Part shown: positions 56,206 through 64,000 of the stretch, piece after piece
How the letters are laid out: every line of letters starts with the position of its first letter
How positions within the stretch are numbered: the first letter of the stretch is position 1
DNA from: an uncultured Bacteroides sp.
GTDB taxonomy: Bacteria > Bacteroidota > Bacteroidia > Bacteroidales > Bacteroidaceae
Assembly (NCBI GenBank): GCA_945833835.1
Contig: CAMAFR010000003.1
Span: 1 to 64,000, forward strand
Reading direction: 5' to 3'
DNA: 64,000 nt
Position numbers and translations under genes: made by a program
The notes under the pieces: model-generated
Told to the model about the DNA's origin: nothing
The model's database searches: none
What the model saw: the letters and a program-made list of their open reading frames with translations, nothing else

Positions 56206-58008
56206 ATGAAAAGAACATTGCCTTTGCTTTCTTTGCCGATGGCGTTCCTGCTGTTCTCTTGCGTGAACAAGGACTATGACTTGTCGGACATAGACAGTAC
56301 TATCGGTGTGAATGTGAACGAACTGACTGTCCCCCTCAACCTGGACGACATCACCCTCGAATCCTTGCTGGACTTGAAAGACAACAACCGCATTAAAACC
56401 ATCAACGGTGAATATGCCATTGTGGAGGACGGCACCTTTACTTCCTCGCCCGTACACGTCAGTGCCATCCGCACCAACGCCCCCACCGTCAACGCCATAC
56501 AGGATCTCGTCACCACGACAGTTCCCTCCACCCTGCCGGCCTCCGGCCCCGTGTTCAGCTATCCACTGACTGAAACAAGTACGCACGTCAACATCCATGC
56601 CGACGAGGTGGACAAAGCCGTCGTGGCCATCACCCATATCGGGACAGAAAAGACGGTCACCCGCATCGAACTGAAGTTCTTCGACGACAATGACCAACTG
56701 AAGGACGTGGTGAAGGAATTCAAGGTGGAAGGACTGAAGATCCAATACCTGAAAGGACTGGATGCCACGTTGGACCATCCGGACGACACCTATAACCCGG
56801 AGACCGGTATCATTACCGTCGCCGACCGGTCCACCAAGAACCACGCCCTGTCGCTCACCGTCACCCTTACCGGCATCGGTGAAAAGTCGGGCATGGTGTT
56901 CGATGCCGACCAACGCACTTTCGATCTCTCGCAAAACTGCCACGCTCTGGCAGGAGCCAAAATCACCGCTTACCGCGAGAACCTGACGGACGCTTTTGCC
57001 GCCGCCTACGACCCGACTCAGGTTCCCACCGGCATCCAGTATTACTGCCAGCCGGTCATCCCCTCCATCGTGGCCAACCGCTTCTCGGGACAAGTGAAGT
57101 ATGACATCGAGGGCATCCAGATTGATCCCGTAGACATGTCGGACATCCCCGACGTGCTGAACCAGACCGGTACAGACATCCGTCTGGCCAATCCGCAAAT
57201 CTATCTGCAACTGAACAATCCGGTCAGCCAGTACCAACTGATCTCCACCGCCAACTTGCAGCTCACCTCCCACATAGGCGAACAGCAGAAGTCGTTCACC
57301 CTCGACAATGCCAACGGCTTCCAGATAGACAAGCCCGACAACCAGCTTTGCCTGTCACCTACCGATCCCGGCACCTATTATAAAGGTACCATCGACAAGG
57401 ACGGAACAACTGCCGAAATCAACTTCGACAAGTCCCGCCATGAGGCCTTCACTACCCTGAGCAACGTGCTGAGCGGCGAACGGATTCCGGAAAGCATCGA
57501 CATCGAGGTGGTAAATCCGCAAATCCCCGTCCAGCCGGTACAGGACTTCCCCTTGGGGCAGGACATCGAGGCCGTCAACGGCACCTATGTCTTCTATGCC
57601 CCGCTCGACCTGACCAAAGACGCGAAAATCAACTACTCCGACACCTTCGACGGCTGGAACGACGAAGACGTGGATGCCATGGAGATCACCCAGCTCAAAG
57701 TAAACGCCAACGCCAGCTCCAAGGTGCCCATGGACCTCACCTTCAGCATCTACCCCATCGACAAAGAAGGCAAGAAAATCACCGACAACGGAAAAGAAGT
57801 GGTGGGCAAGGTGAGCAAGACCATCACCCCGGGCATGAATGAACCGATAGAAATCATCGTCGAAGGCAGTATCCGTCACATTGACGGCATCCTCCTGCAG
57901 GCCGACATCAACGGCAGAGAAAACGGGGAACCCCTCCAGCCCGACCAGTCCATCCAGCTGAAGAACGTGAGAATCAAATTGTCTGGAACCTATATCAAGG
58001 AATTGTAA
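56206..58008 (+). CDS. Conserved lipoprotein of unknown function
   Basis: A 600-aa protein with a lipoprotein signal (LPMAFLLFSCVNKDYDL). The mature part is beta-rich with no catalytic motif; several internal segments look like repeated immunoglobulin-like sandwiches (e.g. VTRIELKFFDDNDQLKDVV and later MEITQLKVNANASSKVPMDL). I do not recognise a named family. It precedes a DUF5723 outer-membrane protein by 21 bp, so both are probably cotranscribed and may work together at the outer membrane. Confidence 0.75.
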   Translation: MKRTLPLLSLPMAFLLFSCVNKDYDLSDIDSTIGVNVNELTVPLNLDDITLESLLDLKDNNRIKTINGEYAIVEDGTFTSSPVHVSAIRTNAPTVNAIQDLVTTTVPSTLPASGPVFSYPLTETSTHVNIHADEVDKAVVAITHIGTEKTVTRIELKFFDDNDQLKDVVKEFKVEGLKIQYLKGLDATLDHPDDTYNPETGIITVADRSTKNHALSLTVTLTGIGEKSGMVFDADQRTFDLSQNCHALAGAKITAYRENLTDAFAAAYDPTQVPTGIQYYCQPVIPSIVANRFSGQVKYDIEGIQIDPVDMSDIPDVLNQTGTDIRLANPQIYLQLNNPVSQYQLISTANLQLTSHIGEQQKSFTLDNANGFQIDKPDNQLCLSPTDPGTYYKGTIDKDGTTAEINFDKSRHEAFTTLSNVLSGERIPESIDIEVVNPQIPVQPVQDFPLGQDIEAVNGTYVFYAPLDLTKDAKINYSDTFDGWNDEDVDAMEITQLKVNANASSKVPMDLTFSIYPIDKEGKKITDNGKEVVGKVSKTITPGMNEPIEIIVEGSIRHIDGILLQADINGRENGEPLQPDQSIQLKNVRIKLSGTYIKEL

Positions 58009-58029
58009 TAACTGAAAAAAATTGTCCTT

Positions 58030-59418
58030 ATGAAATTCAACATAAAGTCATTCCTGGCTGCCGTCGTTGTACTGGCACCAGTTACCGGAGCCGTTGCCCA
58101 AAACACCTATTCGGCCTACTTTACAGAAGGCTATACGTTTCGTCATGACATGAACCCAGCCTTCGGCAACGAGAAGAACTACGTCTCCATGCCTGCACTG
58201 GGTAATGTCAACGTCAGTATGCAAGGCAATCTGGCCGTGGACCACATTCTTTACAACGTGAACGGCAAGACCACGACCTTCATGAACCCGAACGTCAACG
58301 CACAAGAGTTTCTGAAGCACGTCAATGGCACCAACCGCCTGGGGGCCAACGTCAAGATGGAAATCCTGTCGGGGGGCTTCAAGGCATTCGGCGGTTACAA
58401 CACCGTGTCGGTCAACCTGCGCTCTACCGTAGGAACCACCATACCGGGTTCCCTCCTGCGGCTGGCCAAAGAAGGTCCTGCCAACCAGTCGTATGACATC
58501 AGTGACTTCAAGGCACATGCCGACGCATACGCCGAACTGGCCTTCGGACATTCACGGCAGCTCACAGACCAGCTCCGTGTGGGAGCCAAGGTGAAGTTCC
58601 TGCTGGGTGGCGGCAACGTGGACGCCAATTTCGAGAAGGCACAGCTCACGTTGGGCGAAGACCAGTTCACAGCCGTCAGCAACGCCCAGGTACAGACCAG
58701 CATCAAGGGCTTCTACTACAAGATGGAAGAGAAAATGCGCGGTCCTGAGAACGCACAGACCAAACACACCTACGTGAACGATATGGACATAGACGGCGGT
58801 GGTCTGAACGGTTTCGGCATGGCCTTGGATTTGGGAGCGGAATACAAGCTCGACAAAGACTGGACCTTCAGCGCCGCCTTGCTGGACTTCGGCTTCATCA
58901 GCTGGAACAACAACATCGTGGCTTCCACCAACGGCGAACGGACCTTCACGACGGACAAATACATCTTTAATATAGATGAGAATGCCGACAACAAATTCGG
59001 CAATGAAATGGACCGTCTGGGCGAAGGCATCGCCACCCTCTATGAGTTGCAGGACAACGGTGACCAGGGCGGACGCACCAAGATGCTGGGGGCCACCCTG
59101 AACCTGGCGGCACAATACCGTTTCCCCTACTATGACAAACTGACCTTCGGGCTGGTCAACACAACCCGCATCCAAGGCGCTTATAGCTGGACGGACTTCC
59201 GCCTGTCGGCCAACGTGGCTCCGGTCAAGATTTTCTCGGCAGGCGCCAGCCTGGCGGCAGGCAGCTACGGGGTGGCTTTCGGCTGGATACTGAACCTTCA
59301 CATGACGGGCTTCAACTTCTACTTAGGCATGGACCGCACCCTGGGTTCGCTGGCCAAACAAGGACTCCCGCTGTCCAGCAACGGTAGCGTGAACCTCGGT
59401 ATCAACTTCCTGTTCTGA
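58030..59418 (+). CDS. DUF5723-family outer-membrane protein
   Basis: The 462-aa protein has a signal peptide (AAVVVLAPVTGAVAQ) and a barrel-like body ending GSVNLGINFLF, with a C-terminal aromatic. DUF5723 proteins are Bacteroidetes outer-membrane beta-barrels of unknown function. A hairpin (GAATGCCG/CGGCATTC, 59455-59492) follows but lacks a T-tract. Confidence 0.8.
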   Translation: MKFNIKSFLAAVVVLAPVTGAVAQNTYSAYFTEGYTFRHDMNPAFGNEKNYVSMPALGNVNVSMQGNLAVDHILYNVNGKTTTFMNPNVNAQEFLKHVNGTNRLGANVKMEILSGGFKAFGGYNTVSVNLRSTVGTTIPGSLLRLAKEGPANQSYDISDFKAHADAYAELAFGHSRQLTDQLRVGAKVKFLLGGGNVDANFEKAQLTLGEDQFTAVSNAQVQTSIKGFYYKMEEKMRGPENAQTKHTYVNDMDIDGGGLNGFGMALDLGAEYKLDKDWTFSAALLDFGFISWNNNIVASTNGERTFTTDKYIFNIDENADNKFGNEMDRLGEGIATLYELQDNGDQGGRTKMLGATLNLAAQYRFPYYDKLTFGLVNTTRIQGAYSWTDFRLSANVAPVKIFSAGASLAAGSYGVAFGWILNLHMTGFNFYLGMDRTLGSLAKQGLPLSSNGSVNLGINFLF

Positions 59419-59537
59419 TCCTCCTGTCCCGGCAGAGCCGGCCAAACATCAAGCGAATGCCGCCCGACACATCAACGTGCAGGACGGCATTCATGGTTCA
59501 GAACAACGACTCCTAACTTACATTAATTCTATCTTTT

Positions 59538-59565
59538 GTTCCGGCGGGCCTCCACCCGCCGGAAC
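59538..59565. repeat. 11-bp inverted repeat at the 3' end of susD
   Basis: GTTCCGGCGGG and CCCGCCGGAAC flank six bases, 13 bp past the susD stop. There is no T-tract on the minus strand, so it is not a standard terminator; it may protect the transcript end. Confidence 0.5.
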
Positions 59566-59577
59566 TCGTCTGTTCCA

Positions 59578-61251
59578 TCATCTCTTCAGATTCGGATTCT
59601 TCTCCACTTCCGTATCCGGATACGGCAGATAGATGCTGTTGTCGCCGGCCCAAGTAGACTTGGTGACCGAAACACTTTCGGAAGCTTTGATACCCGGCAC
59701 AATCTCCAGCGGGACATTGGCCACACGGTAGTCAAAGTTCTTCTTCAGCTCCTCCATACGGAACTCATCCGAGCGGCGGGTCACCATAGACACCCAGCAG
59801 CCGGCCACTTCCCATCCGTGTTCTTCGTAGGCTGCCTGTGCCAACTGCTCGGCACTCATGGCATCGATGCCTACCGTCGTGCCGTCCATATAGGTGAACT
59901 TGTCGGCATCCGCCGCATTCACCGCGCGGTTGTGTACCCGCTTCAGGCACGTCTTGGCCAGCGTGAGGTCGCCACCAGAGCGGGCGGCACTCTCGGCATA
60001 CCACAACAGCACTTCCGAGTAGCGGATGACACGGTGACGATGACCGTTGGTCATCCCCCGGTAGTTACGCTCCAGGTAATTGTACGGCTGTGCCAGCTCA
60101 TTGCCCTTTTCATCGGCATTGGTGGTGAAAATGCAGAACATCGGGTGATAGGCCTCCACAATCTTGTTGCCCTCGGCATCCAGTTCCCACCAGTCGACAA
60201 TCTTATTCGGGTCAATCTTGCCGTCGGCATCCTCGAACGTGATCTTCGGCGCATAAATGGCATCCTTGCGCGGACCTTCGGGGAAATTCTTCCAGAACTT
60301 GATTTCGCCCCAAGCATCGCCCCAGCCACCGTCGCCGAGTCCTTCGAAACGGCAGCAGGAGGTCAGTTCGGAGTCATGGTCCCAGCTGCCGTTGTTCGGC
60401 GAGTTGTCAATGCCCAGCACAGTGGCCTTGTTATAGTTGTGCCCCATGGAGTAGACTTCGTTCCAGTTGCTTTCCAGGAAGAAGCCGTATTCGCCCTCCT
60501 TGTCGATGACTTCCTTGGCCTTGGCTGCCGCCAGCTTATAGTATTCCGTGCCTTTGTTCAGCGGATACCCTGCCATGGACATATACACGGCGGACAAGGT
60601 AGACTGCACGGCCTGTCGGGTCACATAAGCGTCCACTCCGTCATGGTTGCGCGGTGCCTTGTCATATCCGGTGGGCAACATCCCCTCGGCCTGTGTCAGA
60701 TCATCCACAATGAGCTTGTACACCTCCTCTACCGAAGAGAGCTGTATGTCACTTTGGGCAAGCTCGTCGGTCGTCACCAAAGGCAGCGGCCCGAAGATAC
60801 GCACCAGATAGTAATAGGCATAAGCCCGCCAGAAGCGTGCCTGCCCCATGGCAATGTTCAGCTCGGTGGCATTGACAGGCGTATCCCCCGCTCCGTTGAC
60901 AATCTGGTTGCAAGCCTTTATCAGCGCATAATGGAGGTTCCAGGCATCCTTCGTACCCTTGTTGTTGTTGGTAGAGCTGAAGGCGTCCAGTTCGGCACAC
61001 GCCTGCTTGTTCGAGCCCGGGTTGGCGGTGATGTCATCTCCCTGCCATTGCGGATACATCGGGTTGGTCCACGATTGTGTCTGGTTCACCTTCTCATAGA
61101 CCGCATACACACTGGCGTCCAATGCCTCCTGCGAGTCGAAATACGTTTCGGGAGTCAGCTGGCCCTTCGGCTCCTCGGTCAGGAAGTCACTGCAAGCGGT
61201 GGCCACCACCGACGCCATCATCAAACTACCTAAGAATATCTTTGTTTTCAT
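59578..61251 (-). CDS. RagB/SusD-family nutrient-uptake outer-membrane lipoprotein
   Basis: A 557-aa surface glycan-binding lipoprotein. The lipobox is VATAC with CSDFLTEEP. TPR-like segments (MGQARFWRAYAYYYLVRIFGPLPLV) and the C-terminal NPNLKR end are typical of SusD. It forms a lid over the SusC barrel encoded 25 bp upstream on the same strand. No glycoside hydrolase follows it, and the inducing substrate is unknown. Confidence 0.95.
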   Translation of the reverse strand: MKTKIFLGSLMMASVVATACSDFLTEEPKGQLTPETYFDSQEALDASVYAVYEKVNQTQSWTNPMYPQWQGDDITANPGSNKQACAELDAFSSTNNNKGTKDAWNLHYALIKACNQIVNGAGDTPVNATELNIAMGQARFWRAYAYYYLVRIFGPLPLVTTDELAQSDIQLSSVEEVYKLIVDDLTQAEGMLPTGYDKAPRNHDGVDAYVTRQAVQSTLSAVYMSMAGYPLNKGTEYYKLAAAKAKEVIDKEGEYGFFLESNWNEVYSMGHNYNKATVLGIDNSPNNGSWDHDSELTSCCRFEGLGDGGWGDAWGEIKFWKNFPEGPRKDAIYAPKITFEDADGKIDPNKIVDWWELDAEGNKIVEAYHPMFCIFTTNADEKGNELAQPYNYLERNYRGMTNGHRHRVIRYSEVLLWYAESAARSGGDLTLAKTCLKRVHNRAVNAADADKFTYMDGTTVGIDAMSAEQLAQAAYEEHGWEVAGCWVSMVTRRSDEFRMEELKKNFDYRVANVPLEIVPGIKASESVSVTKSTWAGDNSIYLPYPDTEVEKNPNLKR

Positions 61252-61276
61252 ATCAGTTCATTTTTAAGGTTTAAGA

Positions 61277-64000
61277 TTAGAAATTCATACGGACCCCCAC
61301 GGTGATGGTACGCGGATTGGGATAGGCACCCATGTCCAGACCATTGTCGATGTCGACTCCGCTGGCGCTGAAAGAGGCTCCTGCCGGGTCAAACCCTTTG
61401 TATCCGGTGATGGTGAACAGGTTCTGGGCGGATACGGACAGACGGATATCGGCAAACTTCGTCATCTTGCGCGGGAACGTGTAAGCCACGCTGATGTTCT
61501 CGCAACGGAAATAGTCGGCGTTCTCCAACCATTTGCTGGAGTTGCCGTAGTTCTTGTTCTCCGCACCCGGTGTCGGCATGGTGGTCCCCACCTGGTCAAA
61601 ATACTCCTTGTCGGTCACGAACATGGAGGCACCCACCATGGAGTTCATGGCAAAGCGGACCAGGTTGAGCCGCTGTGCCCCGAAGGCCGCATTGCAGAAG
61701 ATGTTGAAGTCCCAGTTCTTATAGGTGATGGTGTTGTTCCATCCCAGCGTGAAGTCGGGATTGGAGCATCCCAGCACCTGCTTGTCGTCACCCGTAGGAG
61801 AGGTGGTGATGCTGCCGTCGGCCGCATAATAGGCATCGACGAACTGTCCCTGGCTGTTTTTCTGCACGCCGGCCCATTTGTACCCGTAGAAGGTACCGAT
61901 GGCTTCCCCTTCCTTGATGATGGTACACGGATCCACCGTACCGGGCGAAGGCGACGCCCCATACAGAATCGGGTCTTCGGCCGTCAGACGAGTCACCTCG
62001 TTCTTCAGGAAGCTGCCGTTGAAGGTGGTGGTCCACTGCAGGTCATCGTTCTGCAGCACCCGTGCCGAGAGGGTAAGGTCGAATCCCTTGTTGCTTACCT
62101 CGCCGGCGTTCACCCAATAACTGGCACCGCCCAGATAGTTGGGCGCTGTCTTGCGCAGCAATGCGTCAGAGGTCTTCTTGTTGAAGTAATCCACACTCAA
62201 GGTCAGCCGGTTGTCCCAGAAGCCGAGGTCGATGCCCAGATCCAGCTGCTTCACTTTTTCCCACGTCAGGTCGGGCGTGGCCAGCCCGTTGGCCCAGTAG
62301 CCGGTGTAGGTGGTGCCGGTACCCATGTTGAACGACGTGGCGTTCATCGTACCCAGGGTGGAATACGGCGTAATGTCCTGGTTGCCGATGACACCGTAGC
62401 TGGCACGGATCTTCAGCTCGCTCACCGTACGCTTCACGTTCTCGAAGAACTTTTCGTTCGAAACGGTCCAGGCGGCGGCGATGGACGGGAAGTAGCCCCA
62501 TTTCTTGTTGGTGAACCGCGAGCTGCCGTCGGCACGGAACGTACCGGTCAGCATATAGCGGTCGGCATAGTTATACATCACCCGGGCCACCCCCGACAAC
62601 ATGGTCCATTTGCTGTAGGCGTTGCTCGCGTCGCGGGTCTTGGCGTTGCCCACATTCCAGTAGCCCACCGATTCCTTGGCCAGGTTGCGGCCGGTGATGC
62701 CCATGTTGCGGGTTTCCGACGAAGTGGCCTCCCACACACCGGTGGCCGTCAGCGAATGCTCGTTCCACTTGTGGAAGTAGGTCAGGTTGTTGGTGGTCTG
62801 CAACACCATCTTGTAGGCGTCGCTGTTGCTCATGGAGCTTTGGGTCATGACGTCGGTGCCGCTGAAGGTGTAGCCCTTGAAGTCTGAATAGTCGATACCG
62901 TTGGTCGTCGTAAACGTCAGGCCGTCGATAATGTTGAACTTCAGGTCCACATGCCCGGTCGCCACGCTGCGCTTGCGGTCATTGTCCGTGCTGTGCAGCA
63001 AGCCGTAGGGATTGTGCTGGATATTGTTGTACGGGTCCTTGTTGTAGTCGCCGTTCTCTGTGTACATCTCCATGGTCGGCGAGTAGTTCAGGCCCACCCA
63101 CAAGGGGTTCGACTGGTTCTGGTTGAACCCGATTCCCGAGCTGTTGGTCTGGCTCAGGTTCACGTCGGCGGTCAGTTCCAGCCACTTGTACAGTTTGGTA
63201 TGCAGGTTGGCCTTGATGGAGTAGCGGGTGGACTCCGTGTCGGTGATGACACCGCGCTGGTTCATATAGTTGCCCGAGAAGTAGACCTGCGTGTCTTCAT
63301 TGCCTTTCGACACGGCCAGCTTGTAGTTCTGCACGACTCCCGTCCGCAACAGCTGGTCCATCCAGTCAATGCCGGGGTTGGCACCGCTCAGGTAGTCCTT
63401 CATCACACTTTCGCTGATGCCCTTATAGTCTACCAGCGCCTGCGCATACTGGCGGGTGTCCATGGCCTCGGGCACATGGTAGGCGTTGGCGAAACCCAGC
63501 GAGGCATCCAGCGTGACCTGTGTCGCCCCAGCCTTTCCGGTCTTGGTCGTCACCAGCACGACACCGTTGGCACCCCGCGAACCGTAGATGGCGGTAGACG
63601 AGGCGTCCTTCAGCACCTGCATACTCTGGATATCCTCCGGATTGATGCCTTCGAGCCCGGTTTCGCGGACAATGCCATCCACCACATACAACGGGTCGTT
63701 CGACTTGCTGACAGAGCTGGTACCGCGCACACGTATCTTCATGTCACCGCCCGGCACGCCGCTGGACATGACCGACACGCCCGAGAGTCGTCCCTGCAGG
63801 GCATCCTCCACGCGGGTCACCGGCTGGTCGCGGAAACTCTTGTTGTCCATGACGGCCACCGAGCCGGCCAGGTCGGCCTTGCGCACGGCACCGTAACCAA
63901 TCACCACAATCTCATCCAGTGCCTCGCTGTCTTCCTGCATCGTCACCGTGAGCTGTGTGCGCTGGCGTACGGGCATTTCCACCGTCCTGTATCCGATATA
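61277..64000 (-). CDS. SusC/RagA-family TonB-dependent transporter, 5' truncated by window end
   Basis: At least 907 residues are visible; the frame stays open to base 64000 (upstream residues YIGYRTVE), so the signal peptide and most of the carboxypeptidase-like domain lie outside. Visible are the end of that domain, the TonB box region (EIVVIGYG), the plug with the SusC signature (DPLYVVDGI; LKDASSTAIYGSRGANGVVLVTTK), and the barrel to PRTITVGVRMNF. It imports a glycan or peptide with the SusD partner. The track's Met at 63982 is internal. Confidence 0.95.
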   Translation of the reverse strand, partial: YIGYRTVEMPVRQRTQLTVTMQEDSEALDEIVVIGYGAVRKADLAGSVAVMDNKSFRDQPVTRVEDALQGRLSGVSVMSSGVPGGDMKIRVRGTSSVSKSNDPLYVVDGIVRETGLEGINPEDIQSMQVLKDASSTAIYGSRGANGVVLVTTKTGKAGATQVTLDASLGFANAYHVPEAMDTRQYAQALVDYKGISESVMKDYLSGANPGIDWMDQLLRTGVVQNYKLAVSKGNEDTQVYFSGNYMNQRGVITDTESTRYSIKANLHTKLYKWLELTADVNLSQTNSSGIGFNQNQSNPLWVGLNYSPTMEMYTENGDYNKDPYNNIQHNPYGLLHSTDNDRKRSVATGHVDLKFNIIDGLTFTTTNGIDYSDFKGYTFSGTDVMTQSSMSNSDAYKMVLQTTNNLTYFHKWNEHSLTATGVWEATSSETRNMGITGRNLAKESVGYWNVGNAKTRDASNAYSKWTMLSGVARVMYNYADRYMLTGTFRADGSSRFTNKKWGYFPSIAAAWTVSNEKFFENVKRTVSELKIRASYGVIGNQDITPYSTLGTMNATSFNMGTGTTYTGYWANGLATPDLTWEKVKQLDLGIDLGFWDNRLTLSVDYFNKKTSDALLRKTAPNYLGGASYWVNAGEVSNKGFDLTLSARVLQNDDLQWTTTFNGSFLKNEVTRLTAEDPILYGASPSPGTVDPCTIIKEGEAIGTFYGYKWAGVQKNSQGQFVDAYYAADGSITTSPTGDDKQVLGCSNPDFTLGWNNTITYKNWDFNIFCNAAFGAQRLNLVRFAMNSMVGASMFVTDKEYFDQVGTTMPTPGAENKNYGNSSKWLENADYFRCENISVAYTFPRKMTKFADIRLSVSAQNLFTITGYKGFDPAGASFSASGVDIDNGLDMGAYPNPRTITVGVRMNF

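Noticed and set aside
59536-61233. 565-aa plus-strand ORF
   Set aside because: Antisense shadow of susD.

Overview
The window is a chromosomal segment of a Bacteroidetes bacterium, order Bacteroidales. The support is: Bacteroidetes-type promoters (-33 TTTG and -7 TAnnTTTG, e.g. upstream of rpsP, ffs, tRNA-Met and the K+/H+ antiporter); a SusC/SusD pair; a one-protein hybrid two-component regulator (HTCS); an S16 protein with a long Ala/Glu tail; and many families (DUF4290, DUF4199, DUF6048, DUF6452, DUF5723, DUF6078) that I associate with this order. Coding DNA is GC-rich for a gut Bacteroides, so I do not name a genus. I see no phage, conjugative element or CRISPR array.

Layout. 1-2.4 kb: a lower-GC accessory patch with an ATPase/PD-(D/E)XK-like protein, a 17-bp inverted repeat over its promoter, and a short MITE-like element. 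2.4-7.0 kb (minus strand): a DUF6078-type protein, rpsP, a secreted esterase and a GH20 hexosaminidase. 7.1-11.4 kb (minus): a likely operon of DUF4199, GT2 glycosyltransferase, DUF6452, DUF6048, MntP and ApbE. 11.5-11.8 kb: SRP RNA followed by tRNA-Thr. 11.8-12.4 kb: a Spy/CpxP-like periplasmic protein. 12.6-19.3 kb (minus): a tripartite RND efflux operon with an lpxA-type gene appended. 19.6-28.9 kb (plus): malic enzyme, then the housekeeping cluster tsaB-DUF4290-murA-rimM-M23 peptidase-dxr-rseP. 29.1-34.7 kb: a second RND efflux operon (adaptor, pump, TolC) with overlapping starts. 34.8-35.0 kb: two identical tRNA-Met(CAT) genes. 35.2-40.7 kb: START-like protein, LptF/G-type permease, ribBA, BI-1 family protein and aminotransferase. 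40.9-49.2 kb: HTCS, chromate-transporter half, a fusion of the second chromate-transporter half to an iron/cobalamin-type binding lipoprotein, FecCD-type permease and ATPase. 49.3-54.5 kb: K+/H+ antiporter and a large GH2 lipoprotein. 54.5-55.1 kb: a non-coding stretch with six 23-bp tandem units centred on ACGTAC. 55.1-59.4 kb: NrtR-type Nudix regulator (minus) and a lipoprotein/DUF5723 pair (plus). 59.6-64.0 kb (minus): susD and a susC cut by the window end.

The most unusual items are the in-frame fusion of a chromate-transporter half with the ABC substrate-binding lipoprotein (Cys189 lipobox at the junction), the exactly phased 23-bp ACGTAC array, the promoter-spanning inverted repeat of the ATPase/nuclease gene, and lpxA at the end of an efflux operon. 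MurA has Asp where fosfomycin-sensitive enzymes have the reactive Cys. All family calls were made by reading the translations; no database search was run.
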